A stretch of DNA of 26,074 nucleotides, taken from the IMG/VR virus record IMGVR_UViG_3300030328_001043, positions 1-26,074 of that record. One strand, written 5' to 3'. Numbering within the stretch: the stretch's first letter is position 1; each line of letters starts with the position of its first letter. Source of the stretch: a virus. Shown here one piece after another: positions 1 to 9,000 of this stretch. The notes beneath the pieces were generated by a model, which saw nothing but the letters and a program-made list of their open reading frames with translations, was not told the origin of the DNA and did not search any database. The position numbers and the translations under genes were made by a program.

Positions 1-235
1 AGAATCAACTTCTGATACTACGATTAAGGGTGCGTTAACAAATGTAAATAGATCAGAAGTGAATGATCTGATTGAATCCCAGGATAAAAGATTAACAATA
101 TCAGCAGGGGATTTATCTTTTGTACCGACAACAAAAGATAGAGTCGTTATAAGTAGTGTTGAATTTAAAATTATTCAAGTTGTAACGAATGAACAAAATA
201 ATACAGCAGTAAGCTTTGATCTTATCTTGAGGTAA
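1..235 (+). CDS. Head-tail connector/completion protein, C-terminal end (partial)
   Basis: The reading frame is open from the window edge (first full codon at base 2) to a TAA at 233-235, giving the last 77 residues of a protein. The end is beta-rich, with the pattern DRVVISSVEFKIIQV followed by a short acidic loop and a final strand, as in small phage head-tail adaptor proteins. It lies 2 bp before a Z/gp10-like gene, where lambda-type phages carry a connector such as gpFII. The assignment rests mainly on gene order. The family is not certain because the N-terminus is outside the window. Confidence 0.55.
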   Translation, partial: ESTSDTTIKGALTNVNRSEVNDLIESQDKRLTISAGDLSFVPTTKDRVVISSVEFKIIQVVTNEQNNTAVSFDLILR

Positions 236-237
236 CT

Positions 238-603
238 ATGGCAAGAGAAATAAATTTAACAGACATCGGAAATCACTTCGGTAAGAAGGTTCAAAAAACT
301 GTAAGAAAAGCAACTTTTAAAGCAGAAAAAGATATAAAAGAATTTACTCCTGTTTTTGAACCTAGAGAAGGAGAATCTGGGGTCGGCGGAACTTTAAGAA
401 ATTCATGGCAAAGTGAAGTTCAAGATTACCGTGGTGAAGTTTTTACGAATGTTGAATATGCAGAACCTGTCGCTTATGGCACTAACTTGCCTCCAAGTTG
501 GGGTAGTATTTATAGAACAAGGCAGCAAACAATTAAAGGCTATCCAGAACTTGTTGCAAAACAATTAGAAGAGTATATTAGAAACGAATTTAGGAAGGAA
601 TAA
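238..603 (+). CDS. HK97 gp10-like tail completion protein (lambda Z position)
   Basis: A 121-aa protein. The segment with TPVFEPREG, then TLRNSW, then NVEYAEPVAYGT matches the usual pattern of HK97 gp10/lambda Z-like proteins (TPV..G.LR.SW...V.N...YA..VEYGT). In the family it acts at the head-proximal end of the tail, joining tail and head. The N-terminal third is a basic helix and the C-terminus is an amphipathic helix. The start is 2 bp after the preceding stop, and the stop abuts the next ATG, as expected for one tail operon. Family assignment is by motif and gene order, without a search. Confidence 0.8.
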   Translation: MAREINLTDIGNHFGKKVQKTVRKATFKAEKDIKEFTPVFEPREGESGVGGTLRNSWQSEVQDYRGEVFTNVEYAEPVAYGTNLPPSWGSIYRTRQQTIKGYPELVAKQLEEYIRNEFRKE

Positions 604-1026
604 ATGGCAGCTATTGATTTAAATACAGTTAGATCCACAATCGAGGCTAGGTTAGCCACAGAGCTTGCTTCAAGCCCTGCTATACCTGTTGTATTCAACA
701 ACATGGCATTTGATTCCACGACAGAAGATACTTTTGTTCAATGCCTTACAAGTTTTGGTTCTCATCAATATTTAACTCAAGGAGACACAAGTAATGCTTT
801 TAATAATATTGTTGGTTTAGTTTTAATAAATATATTTACAGAAGAAGGTATCGGGGCTGGATCTAATTACACAATTGGCAAAAGAATTAGAGACTTATAC
901 AATAGAGTGACAGTTTCAAATGTAATTTTTGATTCTCCTGTTGGCCCTGAAGTTTTATCATCAAGTCCAGAAGGTAAGTTTCAAACACAAATAAGAATTA
1001 CATTTAATATTTATGAGGATCTTTAA
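604..1026 (+). CDS. Tail terminator-like protein (lambda U position)
   Basis: A 140-aa protein starting directly after the previous stop. It opens with a helix (DLNTVRSTIEARLATELASS), followed by alternating strands typical of small tail terminator proteins. In the family these cap the tail tube when it reaches full length and form the head-binding face. Its length and its place between a Z-like protein and the tail tube gene fit the role. No motif alone is diagnostic, so the call leans on gene order and fold-like appearance. Confidence 0.65.
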   Translation: MAAIDLNTVRSTIEARLATELASSPAIPVVFNNMAFDSTTEDTFVQCLTSFGSHQYLTQGDTSNAFNNIVGLVLINIFTEEGIGAGSNYTIGKRIRDLYNRVTVSNVIFDSPVGPEVLSSSPEGKFQTQIRITFNIYEDL

Positions 1027-1170
1027 ATGGAAATCACAGAAGAAATGCTTGATGTTATTGAAGCGGTAAAAGGTAGAAGAGAACCCCAGTACTGGGATAA
1101 TCAGTGTAGAAGATACATGGAAAAACAAGAATTAAATAAAAAGGCTGTAAAAAAGTCAGAAAAAGGTTAA
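1027..1170 (+). CDS. Small hypothetical protein, 47 aa, in tail operon
   Basis: A 47-aa ORF begins at the base after the preceding stop and ends 29 bp before the tail tube gene. It starts MEITEEMLDVIEAV and has a lysine-rich C-terminus (KKAVKKSEKG). The central YWDNQCRRYMEKQE segment looks helical. Its position within a tightly packed operon, with no better use for these 144 bases, supports its being a gene. A 249-nt ORF on the opposite strand partly overlaps it but has no family features. Function is unknown. Confidence 0.6.
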   Translation: MEITEEMLDVIEAVKGRREPQYWDNQCRRYMEKQELNKKAVKKSEKG

Positions 1171-1199
1171 TATATTTATAAATCTTTCTTTTAATTGTT

Positions 1200-1619
1200 A
1201 TGGCTGCTGTTAAAGGCGATGTGGGGCAAGTTAAATTTGATGACGGTGGTTCATCTGTAAACCCAGTCCTTGGTACTAGATCCTGGTCTATGTCTATCAC
1301 CAAAGATACCCAAGAAACTACTGTTCAAGGGGACACTTTTAAATCTTTTGTTGGTGGACTTATTGAAGGTGAAGGGTCTGCTGAATTAGTTTATGACGCC
1401 GCCGCTTCTGGTGAAACTGCAACTTTTGTTGATGGAGCTTTAGTTACTGGTGATGCTGGAACTGCTGCTTTTGAACTTTTCCCTGATAGTGCAAGTGGTA
1501 CTAAAAAAATAAGCTTTAGTGGCCTTATAACAAGCTTTGAGCAAAGTTCTGCAATGGGTGATGTAAGTACTATTAATATTACATTCAAGCCAAGCGGTAC
1601 TATTACTTCAGCTATCTAA
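1200..1619 (+). CDS. Major tail tube protein (lambda V position)
   Basis: A 139-aa protein of small polar and beta-forming residues, with the sequence order expected of siphovirus tail tube proteins: an early strand (GQVKFDDGG), RSWSMSITKDTQETTVQGD, then FVGGLIEGEGSAELVYD, and a final strand DVSTINITFKPSG. The phrase TQET.....D.FK.FVGGL followed by EG.....YD is characteristic of tail tube proteins of this type. It should polymerise as stacked hexameric rings around the tape measure. It lies directly before the chaperone genes, as in lambda. Confidence 0.8.
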   Translation: MAAVKGDVGQVKFDDGGSSVNPVLGTRSWSMSITKDTQETTVQGDTFKSFVGGLIEGEGSAELVYDAAASGETATFVDGALVTGDAGTAAFELFPDSASGTKKISFSGLITSFEQSSAMGDVSTINITFKPSGTITSAI

Positions 1620-1644
1620 TTATTAAAGTTATCAACCCCAACTT

Positions 1645-1998
1645 ATGACAAATCAAAGAACCGCAGATCTACTCATCGGTGCATATAAAGATGAGATGAC
1701 ATCAAGACGTAAATATGAATTAAAAGATGCTTCTGGTAAAGTTTTAAGTACAATTTACTTCCCACCTATAACAAGATTTGACAGACAAAAGGCACAGCAG
1801 TCAGCTGGAACTGATGAGGGTCTTGTTATTTCAACACAGTTACTTTGTAAGATGGCACAGAAAGAAGATGGATCTCCAGCTTTTGATATGTCAGATGCTC
1901 CTATATTACAAAGATCACTTCCTGAAAAGGTATTAAATGAGCTTGAATTATTTATGATGGATATACAAGTTGATATTGATTCAGCAAAAAAAGAATAA
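1645..1998 (+). CDS. Tail assembly chaperone, G-like zero-frame product
   Basis: A 117-aa protein between the tail tube and tape measure genes, the invariant site of the lambda G/T chaperones. It contains a short beta hairpin (YELKDASGKVLSTIYFPP) and a helical, acidic C-terminal half. In the family the zero-frame product and the rarer frameshifted product coat the tape measure and recruit tube subunits. Seven A residues lie just before the stop (1986-1992), so that a -1 shift enters a downstream open frame; see the fusion entry. Confidence 0.8.
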   Translation: MTNQRTADLLIGAYKDEMTSRRKYELKDASGKVLSTIYFPPITRFDRQKAQQSAGTDEGLVISTQLLCKMAQKEDGSPAFDMSDAPILQRSLPEKVLNELELFMMDIQVDIDSAKKE

Positions 1999-2174
1999 AT
2001 GGGGATAATTGGCTAAATTTTGAATTTTTCCTAGCAACAGAACTTAGTAAAACTTTAATTGAACTCAGAACTCTTTTAACTGAAGAAGAACTTATCTATT
2101 GGGCTGCTTATTATGATTTAAAGAATGAAAGACATGAAAAAGAAATGCAACGACAAAAGACTAAATCAAGGTAA
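1645..2174 (+). CDS. Tail assembly chaperone GT-like fusion by -1 frameshift (join 1645..1992, 1992..2174)
   Basis: A -1 slip on the A AAA AAA heptamer at 1986-1992 re-reads base 1992 and continues through AGA ATA AAT GGG to a TAA at 2172-2174, adding about 60 residues for a total near 176. The extension (NWLNFEFFLATELSKTL, later LTEEELIYWAAYYDLK) is a typical T-like chaperone tail with its WAA-Y motif. This second frame has no ATG, GTG or TTG near its beginning, so it is best explained as made only by frameshifting. The arrangement is known for lambda G-T. Frameshift efficiency cannot be seen from sequence. Confidence 0.8.
1986..1992 (+). promoter_or_regulatory. Programmed -1 frameshift slippery heptamer (A AAA AAA)
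   Basis: In the zero frame the end of the G-like gene reads gcA AAA AAA gaa taa, an X XXY YYZ heptamer made only of A, two codons before the stop. Both tRNA-Lys anticodons can re-pair after a one-base backward slip. No strong downstream hairpin or pseudoknot is apparent. Confidence 0.78.
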
Positions 2175-2199
2175 TATAGAATAAAGGTTATTTTTTTCT

Positions 2200-4116
2200 G
2201 TGGCCCAATCAACAGTCAAATTAATAGTTGACGCACAAAATGCAATAGTACCTTTAAGAAAGGTTAATGACCAAACAAAAAAATTAAGTCAAACTACAGA
2301 TAAATTAAAAGGAAGATTAGATAAATCAAATAGATCTTTAAGAGATACTGGAAGGTCTGCACAAACCGCTTCAAAAGGCGTAAAAGGTTTAGTTGGAGCA
2401 TTAAGACCTTTATTGGCTGCATTAGCAGTTGTTGGCACAGCAAAATTTGTTATTTTTCAAACAGCAGAACTTGAAAGACAAACAAAAGCTTTAACAGTTT
2501 TGACAGGAAGTGCTGAAAAAGCAAAAAAAATTGTTCAAGAAATTAAAGAATTTGGTGCTGTAACACCTTTTAAATCATCTGAACTTATAGAGGTTGCAAA
2601 ACGAATGAAAGCCTTTGGCTTTGAAACTGAAAATGTAGTGGATATAACTAAGAGAATTGCAGATATAGCTGGTACTGCTGGAGCCGACATAGATGGTGTT
2701 GCTCTAGCAATAGGAAAAGTTCAAGCAAAGAATAAATTTATGCAAGAAGAAAATATAATGTTATTAGAAAAAGGAATAGATGTCACAAAAGAATTAGAAA
2801 GAATTACAGGTATGAATGGAGAAACATTAGCAAAAGCTATGAGCAAAGGTGAAATTGGTGCTGATAAATTTAGACAAGCAATTATTAATTTAACAAGTGA
2901 AGGAGGTGAATTTTTTGAAGGTGCTAAAGCTCAAAGTGATACTTTGTTTGGTAAGTTCAGCACATTGGTTGATGGTATCGAAACGCTGGCACAACAAATA
3001 GGTGAGAAATTAGAGCCAGCATTAAAAAGTTCTTTAGATATAGCAATTAGTCTTGTAAATACAATAAATCAAGCAATAGCAGCAGGGTCAATAACAGACG
3101 TAGATAAAAAAGCTTTGAAAAACCAAGCTGCAGAAATTATCAGACAACAAGAGGGTCGCCTCCCTGGTGGTGCTTTTGGTATGGGTGAGATATCTATTGA
3201 TTTTCAAGGAAAAGAATTTAAAGGACAACCTGCAAGTGTAGAAGCACAACTTACAAATGCACTGATAAATGCAGAGGTCGCAAAAAGATTAAAAGAGCAA
3301 CTTGAGTTGCAAAAAAAATTAGCAAAGGCAACAGAAATAACCAATGGAAAAACAAGGAAAATTAAAGAAAATAATGAGGAAATAAAGACAGTTTCAGAAG
3401 GTCAAATATCAATTAATGATTTATTTAATTCAAGTTTAGGGGAGACAAGTTTTCTTATGAATGAGATTAGTTTTGGATCTGATAATATTGCTGATTCATT
3501 ATTTAATGTAAAAACCGAAGCAGACGAGTTGAAAGAAAAATTTATGGAGATAGGTCAAAGCATTGAGCAAGGTATAGTATCAAGTTTAACTGATGCTGTG
3601 ATGGGGACAAAATCTTTAGCCGATGCTGCTACCAGTGTATTAAATAATCTTAAGAGACAACTTATAGAACTTGCTATGCAACGTACTGTCTCTGGGATTG
3701 GTAATTTCTTTGGAAATGCTTTAAGTGGGATGTTTGGCGGCGGCGGCGGCCTCAGTATAAGTAAAGCTATAGGTTCAGGAGTTAGTTTAGGATCTAATAA
3801 TTTCAGTAAATTTAGTTTTTTAATGGGTGGCAAAATACCAAAATTTGCAAATGGAGGTATGCCACCTGTTGGAAGAGCTTCACTAGTAGGAGAAAAAGGC
3901 CCAGAACTTTTTGTCCCTCGCACTGCTGGAACGATTATCCCTAACAAAGGCTTTGGTGGTGATAGCGTTACAAATGTGATTACTGTTAATGTTGATGCAA
4001 ATTCAAGCAACGTGACGGGTAATAATGCAGATGCAAACCAACTTGGGAATCAAATTGCAGTTGCGATACAATCAGAATTAATAAAACAAAAACGTGCTGG
4101 AGGTTTATTAGCATAA
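2200..4116 (+). CDS. Tape measure protein
   Basis: A 638-aa protein with a GTG start. The N-terminal 60 residues are a helical, lysine-rich region, followed by a hydrophobic segment (LVGALRPLLAALAVVGTAKF), then a long helical region containing a lambda-like tape measure pattern (FGAVTPFKSSELIEVAKRMKA, later LLEKGIDV..EL). The C-terminal part has poly-glycine and the motif GGMPPVGRASLVGEKGPELF, typical of lambda-family tape measure proteins. It sets tail length and is thought to exit first at DNA injection. At roughly 0.15 nm per residue, 638 residues would predict a tail near 95 nm; this is an estimate. The stop overlaps the next start as TAATG. Confidence 0.92.
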   Translation: MAQSTVKLIVDAQNAIVPLRKVNDQTKKLSQTTDKLKGRLDKSNRSLRDTGRSAQTASKGVKGLVGALRPLLAALAVVGTAKFVIFQTAELERQTKALTVLTGSAEKAKKIVQEIKEFGAVTPFKSSELIEVAKRMKAFGFETENVVDITKRIADIAGTAGADIDGVALAIGKVQAKNKFMQEENIMLLEKGIDVTKELERITGMNGETLAKAMSKGEIGADKFRQAIINLTSEGGEFFEGAKAQSDTLFGKFSTLVDGIETLAQQIGEKLEPALKSSLDIAISLVNTINQAIAAGSITDVDKKALKNQAAEIIRQQEGRLPGGAFGMGEISIDFQGKEFKGQPASVEAQLTNALINAEVAKRLKEQLELQKKLAKATEITNGKTRKIKENNEEIKTVSEGQISINDLFNSSLGETSFLMNEISFGSDNIADSLFNVKTEADELKEKFMEIGQSIEQGIVSSLTDAVMGTKSLADAATSVLNNLKRQLIELAMQRTVSGIGNFFGNALSGMFGGGGGLSISKAIGSGVSLGSNNFSKFSFLMGGKIPKFANGGMPPVGRASLVGEKGPELFVPRTAGTIIPNKGFGGDSVTNVITVNVDANSSNVTGNNADANQLGNQIAVAIQSELIKQKRAGGLLA

Positions 4117-4463
4117 TGGCTACTTTTCCAAGCATTACTCCGCAATATTCGACTCAAGAAACTGTTGAACAAGATAGCTTGCGAATCAAACTGGGTGATG
4201 GTTACGAACAGCGTTTTGTTCAAGGGCTGCCAGCAAATAAAAGATTAATTTCTTTAAATCTTACATTTAATGTTTCAACTACAGATGCTACAACTATTGA
4301 TACTTTTTTAGATGCAAGATTTGATGATCAAGATAATTTTGACTTCACACCTCCACATCATTCATCAGCACTTAAGTTTATATGTACAAGAAGATCTAGA
4401 ACAGCAGTTTTAAATAATAGAGTTGTGATGAATTTAACTTTTGAAGAAGTTGCAGAACCATAA
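4116..4463 (+). CDS. Minor tail protein M-like
   Basis: A 115-aa protein matching the lambda M (Phage_min_tail) pattern: FPSITPQYSTQETVE, then LRIKLGDGYEQRF at about residues 24-36, a Thr/Asp-rich middle, and FDFTPPHH near residue 75. In lambda, gpM acts at the tail tip with gpH, gpL and gpJ. It is coupled on both sides by one-base TAATG overlaps, which suggests translational coupling with tape measure and L. Confidence 0.88.
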   Translation: MATFPSITPQYSTQETVEQDSLRIKLGDGYEQRFVQGLPANKRLISLNLTFNVSTTDATTIDTFLDARFDDQDNFDFTPPHHSSALKFICTRRSRTAVLNNRVVMNLTFEEVAEP

Positions 4464-5080
4464 TGGCAATACCAGTATCTGAATTACAAAAACTTAACCC
4501 TAGTTCAAGAATAGAACTGTTTGTATTGGAACTTGTAGAGGGCTTGCATTATGCGACAGGAAACCCCTCTAGTGTCCCTACAACATTTAGATTCCATGCT
4601 GGATCTAATATGAATACAAATGCAGAAATAGTTTGGCAAGGAAATTCTTATCAAAGAGTGCCTATTACATTTGAGGGTGCTGAGTTTTCTGGTAGGGGAC
4701 AAATTCCAAGGCCAACATTAACAATTGCTAATTTAGGCGGTATCACAAGAAGTGGGTCAGTAATTACAATGACTGATCTATTAATTATTGTTAATTTAAC
4801 GACACCTCATAATGATTTAGCAGATGCCAAGCTAATTCGCATCACAACGCTTGCAAGTGAACTTGATGCAGCTAACTTTCCAGGTAGTAGCAACCCATTT
4901 GGTACACCATCATCAAATGAGTTACCTCAAGAAATATTTTTTATTGACAGAAAAACAGCCGAATCAAGAGAATTTGTACAATTTGAACTTGTAGGGTCTT
5001 TAGATCAGGCAAATAAAAAATTACCAGCTAGACAAGTTACCAGAAATGATTTCCCAGGCGTTGGTACATTTATTAATTAA
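4463..5080 (+). CDS. Minor tail protein L-like, lacking the Fe-S cysteine domain
   Basis: A 205-aa protein with the L-type N-terminal domain: LNPSSRIELFVLEL, then FRFHAGSN, IVWQGNSYQRVPI, and the signature FEGAEFSGRGQIPRPTLTIAN near residues 77-97. It helps form the tail tip around gpJ. Lambda gpL has a C-terminal domain that binds an iron-sulfur cluster through conserved cysteines. This protein contains no cysteine at all and stops after ARQVTRNDFPGVGTFIN, where the cysteine-containing domain would begin. The next gene starts 2 bp later, so no missing part is hidden in another frame. Confidence 0.87.
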   Translation: MAIPVSELQKLNPSSRIELFVLELVEGLHYATGNPSSVPTTFRFHAGSNMNTNAEIVWQGNSYQRVPITFEGAEFSGRGQIPRPTLTIANLGGITRSGSVITMTDLLIIVNLTTPHNDLADAKLIRITTLASELDAANFPGSSNPFGTPSSNELPQEIFFIDRKTAESREFVQFELVGSLDQANKKLPARQVTRNDFPGVGTFIN

Positions 5081-5082
5081 TT

Positions 5083-5430
5083 ATGGAATATTTATGGAAA
5101 CAAGATGCAATTAACCATGCAAAGAAATGTGATCCAGAAGAGTGTTGCGGTATTGTAGGAATAAAAAATAATCAAGAAAAATATTATCCATGTAAAAACA
5201 TATCTAATGAATTTAAAGCAGAATCTTTTGTCATAGATCCTTTAGATTATGCAGATGTTGAAGACTCTGTAGATGAGATTATTGGTATTGTTCATAGTCA
5301 CCCTCAAGATGTTCTTGAATTTTCTGAATCTGATAAATATAGTTGTAAATCAATAGATTTAATTTTTTATCTCGTTTCTCCAAAATCAGATAAAATAGCA
5401 GTAATCAGACCTGACGAGATAGATGCTTAA
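5083..5430 (+). CDS. Tail assembly protein K-like, JAMM/MPN metalloprotease domain
   Basis: A 115-aa protein consisting of the JAMM (Mov34/MPN) domain alone. Visible zinc-protease elements are Glu20 in PEECCG, His71 and His73 in HSHP, Ser81 and Asp84 (HxH-x7-S-x2-D). Lambda gpK has this domain plus a C-terminal NlpC/P60 peptidase domain, which is absent here. It overlaps the following I-like gene by 8 bp. The family acts in tail tip assembly; the substrate is not known for phages. Confidence 0.87.
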   Translation: MEYLWKQDAINHAKKCDPEECCGIVGIKNNQEKYYPCKNISNEFKAESFVIDPLDYADVEDSVDEIIGIVHSHPQDVLEFSESDKYSCKSIDLIFYLVSPKSDKIAVIRPDEIDA

Positions 5431-6013
5431 AAAAATTAAAGTTTACGGAACACTAAGGAAATTTTTAGGTCAGGCAGAGTTTGAAGTTGATCTTAATACT
5501 CCTAGAGAAGCAATAAGTTTTTTAGCTTGTAATTTTAAAGGTATTGAGGAACATATGGCAGAGCAGCTTTACACTATACAAGTAGGTGCAAAAGTTATTA
5601 CTGAAGATTTATTAAACTTTAATTCTCAAGATGATATAAGAATTATTCCAGTTGTTCATGGTAACTTTCTTCCAATTCTGCTTGGTATTGGAGCATTAGT
5701 TGGTGCTGCGGCTGCCAAGGCTGCAACTTTTAAAGGAGCAGCTTTACTCGCAAGTGCTTTAGCATCAATTGGAACAAGTTTACTTATTGATGGAGTTACG
5801 TCAATGCTATCTCCACAAATAAATACAATGTCACCTATAGGCCAGCAAAGTAGTTTGGATCCATCAGCTTTAGCTTCAAATTATTCTTTTACAGGGCTGA
5901 CAAATATAAGTAATGCAGGCGTTCCAGTAAATTTGGTATATGGAGAAATTTTAGTTGGCTCTATTGTGGTATCTAATGGGGTTGATACAGTTCAAGTAGA
6001 AGGTACAAACTGA
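5423..6013 (+). CDS. Tail assembly protein I-like, ubiquitin-like N-terminus
   Basis: A 196-aa protein. Residues 1-80 look like a beta-grasp (ubiquitin-like) fold of the lambda I type: KKIKVYGTLRKFLGQAEFEVD, then AISFLACNF, and IRIIPVVHG at the end of the domain. Next comes a glycine/alanine-rich hydrophobic region (about 83-130), then SPIGQQ and a C-terminal beta stretch (GVPVNLVYGEILVGS) common in I proteins. Lambda gpI is needed for tail tip assembly and is not found in the finished tail. It is coupled to J by a TGATG overlap. Confidence 0.85.
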   Translation: MLKKIKVYGTLRKFLGQAEFEVDLNTPREAISFLACNFKGIEEHMAEQLYTIQVGAKVITEDLLNFNSQDDIRIIPVVHGNFLPILLGIGALVGAAAAKAATFKGAALLASALASIGTSLLIDGVTSMLSPQINTMSPIGQQSSLDPSALASNYSFTGLTNISNAGVPVNLVYGEILVGSIVVSNGVDTVQVEGTN

Positions 6014-9000
6014 TGGCGATACAAGAGTTCAATCAAAATACAGTATTTACCAATCCCAATCTCCCAAGTGGTGCATTATCTTCCAAGCAATTTAATACAG
6101 TCGTGGAATTACTGGGGGAGGGAGAACTGGAGGGATCAGCAACAGCATCTAAAGCTGGTATCACAGACAAGACCTCAACTGCATATTTTAATGCTTTTAA
6201 AAAAGATATATTTTTAAATGGAAATCAAGTTTTACAGGAAGCAGCAAGTAATACAGCACCTTCTGATAGTGATTTTAATTTTAAGGATGTAGGTTTTGAC
6301 TTTAGACTTGGAACTGCAAGTCAGACATTTATTGATGGTATTTCTAATATCGAGACTGAAACTGTTATTGGCACAACTGTAACCACTTCAACCCCTGTAA
6401 CTCATACTGTAAGTTCTAGTGATATAAATGCAGTTCGTGTTACTTTAAGATTTCCTGCAATGCAAAAATTTGAAAGTAATGGCGATATTAATGGTGTAGA
6501 AGTAAATTTATTAGTAAAAACTATTGAAAATAATGGAACTACAACAACTGTTATAAATGACACAGTAAAAGGAAGGTCAACCAACGCATATTTCAGAGAT
6601 TATTTAATAAAATTAAAATCAACGACATCTTTTCCTGTAGCGATAAGAGTTGAGAGGGTCACAGCAGATAGTTCAGATGCAACTTTGGTAAATGCTTTTC
6701 AATTTCAACAGGCCACAAATATTATTTTTGAACAGAACGCTTATGCTAATACTGCTCATGTTGCACTTAGGTTTAATGCTGAACAGTTTTCAAGAGTCCC
6801 TTCAAGGGTGTTCCGCATCAGAGGCCGTAAGATAAAAATTCCGCACAACGCAACTGTTGACTTGCAGACAGGTGCAATTTCTTATGCTGGTACATTTAAC
6901 GGAACTTTTAAAACAGATAAAGAGTGGACAACTGACCCAGCATGGATTTTATACGATTTGCTCATAGATACAAGGGCGGGCTGTGGTATTGCAGAATCTA
7001 ATTTGGATAAATTTACATTCAAAACAGTAAGTGAATACTGTGGAGCATCAGTCGATGATGGGTCAGGCACAGGATCTACAGAGCCTAGATTTAGTTGTAA
7101 TGTAAATATCACACAACAACAGGAAGCCTATGGGCTGATCAATGCACTTTGTTCTGTGATGAGAGTTATGCCTTTTTATTCAGCGGGAAGTATTGCCATA
7201 TCTCAGGATTCACCAAAAACGGCCTCATATATCTTTACAAATGCAAATGTAACTGAAGATGGGTTCTTATATGCTGGTTCAAGTTTAAAAACAAGACACA
7301 CAGTTATAAATGTCAGCTATTTTGATATGACAACTCAAGAAGTTGATGTGGAAACTGTTGAAGCTGACGCATCTACTCAAGCTAAATATGGCCTTAATGT
7401 TAAAAATATCAAAGCATTTGCTACAACATCAAGGGGTCAAGCTGCAAGATTAGGAAGATGGTTTTTATATAATGAACAAAATGCTGGAGAAACTTGCTCT
7501 TTCACAACCACCGCCGCTGCTGGTGTATTAGTACGATGTGGTGATGTCATAGAAGTATCAGATAGATTGAAAGCTGGTGTAAGGCGTGGAGGACTTCTTA
7601 AAAGTGTTACTAGTACAACAGTTGTTGTTTTAGATGATTCTGACAATACAGATATTCCAAGTCTTGGAGATAGCCCGACAATTTCTGTTATTCTTCCTGA
7701 CGGGTCTTTAGAAGAAAAAACAATAAGTGCGATTTCCTCGTCAACAATTACTGTATCTTCTGCTTTTAGTACCGCACCAAATAAACACGCACCATACATT
7801 CTTGAAACTTCCAACTTGCAAACTACAACATGGCGAGTTATTAGCGTAAAAGAAAATGATGATAAGACTTTTTCAATTACAGCTTTGTCACATAACTCTG
7901 GCAAATATGCTTTTGTCGAAGATGGCTCTGCATTACCAACAAGAACAATTAACACTCTTACAACTGTTTTAAATCCTCCAGAGGGTTTAAATGTGAGCGA
8001 AAAAATAGTAACTATTAATAATAAAGCTGTGAGCAAATTAATTCTTGATTGGCAAACACAATCTGGAGCTTCAAAATACGAAGTTCAATATAGGTTTAAT
8101 AATGGTCAGTTTAAAAAGATAGAAACTCTATCAAGTGATGCTGAAGTATTTAATTCTGATGCTGGTACATATGAAATTAGATTATTTAGTTTTAATGCTT
8201 TAGGACAACCATCAAGACAGCCCGCAACATTAACATTTAATGCTGTTGGTAAAACTGCTCCACCATCAAACATAACAAATCTTACTTATGAACCAATATC
8301 TGACAAAGAAATAAGGCTTAGATGGGATGCTGTCACAGATGCAGATGTGCGCGCGGGAGGCCGTATTCATGTGCGTCATAGCCCAAAAACGGACGGGAGC
8401 GGTACATTCCAGGATGCAACAGATTTAGTCTTGGCTTTGAGTGGAGCATCAACAGAAAAAGTTGTTCCTTTACTTGAGGGAGAGTATATTCTTAAAGCGC
8501 AAGACGATGGAGACCGCTTCAGTACAGGAGAAACATCTATTGTAATAGATTTACCAGAAGCACAACCTAAACTACTTGTACAGGAAAGAAGAGAAGAGCA
8601 AGATAGCCCTAAATTTCAGGGAGCAAAAACTAATGTTGGTTTTGATTCTGGCACAGCTTCAATAAGTTTGGCTGGTACAGGAAATTTCGACAGCAGTACA
8701 GACATTGACAGTGAAACTTCTATTGATGATATTGGTGGAGTAGCATCAACTGGAACATATTTATTTAATGAAACTTTAGATTTAGGTGCTGTTTATAGCC
8801 TTGATTTGAGAAAAATAATACAAACTGATTCTGTATATTCTTCTGATTTAATTGATTCAGTATCAGATATTGATGCAAGACAGGATTTTGATGGAACAGC
8901 TTCAGTTGATACTAATGCAGAAGTTTTTGTGCAAACTTCTCAAGATGCAAGTAGCTACTCAGGTTTCCAGAAATTTGCCAACGGTACTTTTAAAGGTAGA

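Noticed and set aside
3555-4010. 151-codon minus-strand ORF under the tape measure gene
   Set aside because: It mirrors the glycine-rich C-terminal part of the tape measure, has proline-rich composition and no family features; it is a shadow.
7437-8036. 199-codon minus-strand ORF under the J-like gene
   Set aside because: No recognisable motif or context, and the plus-strand J frame is well supported through the whole region.
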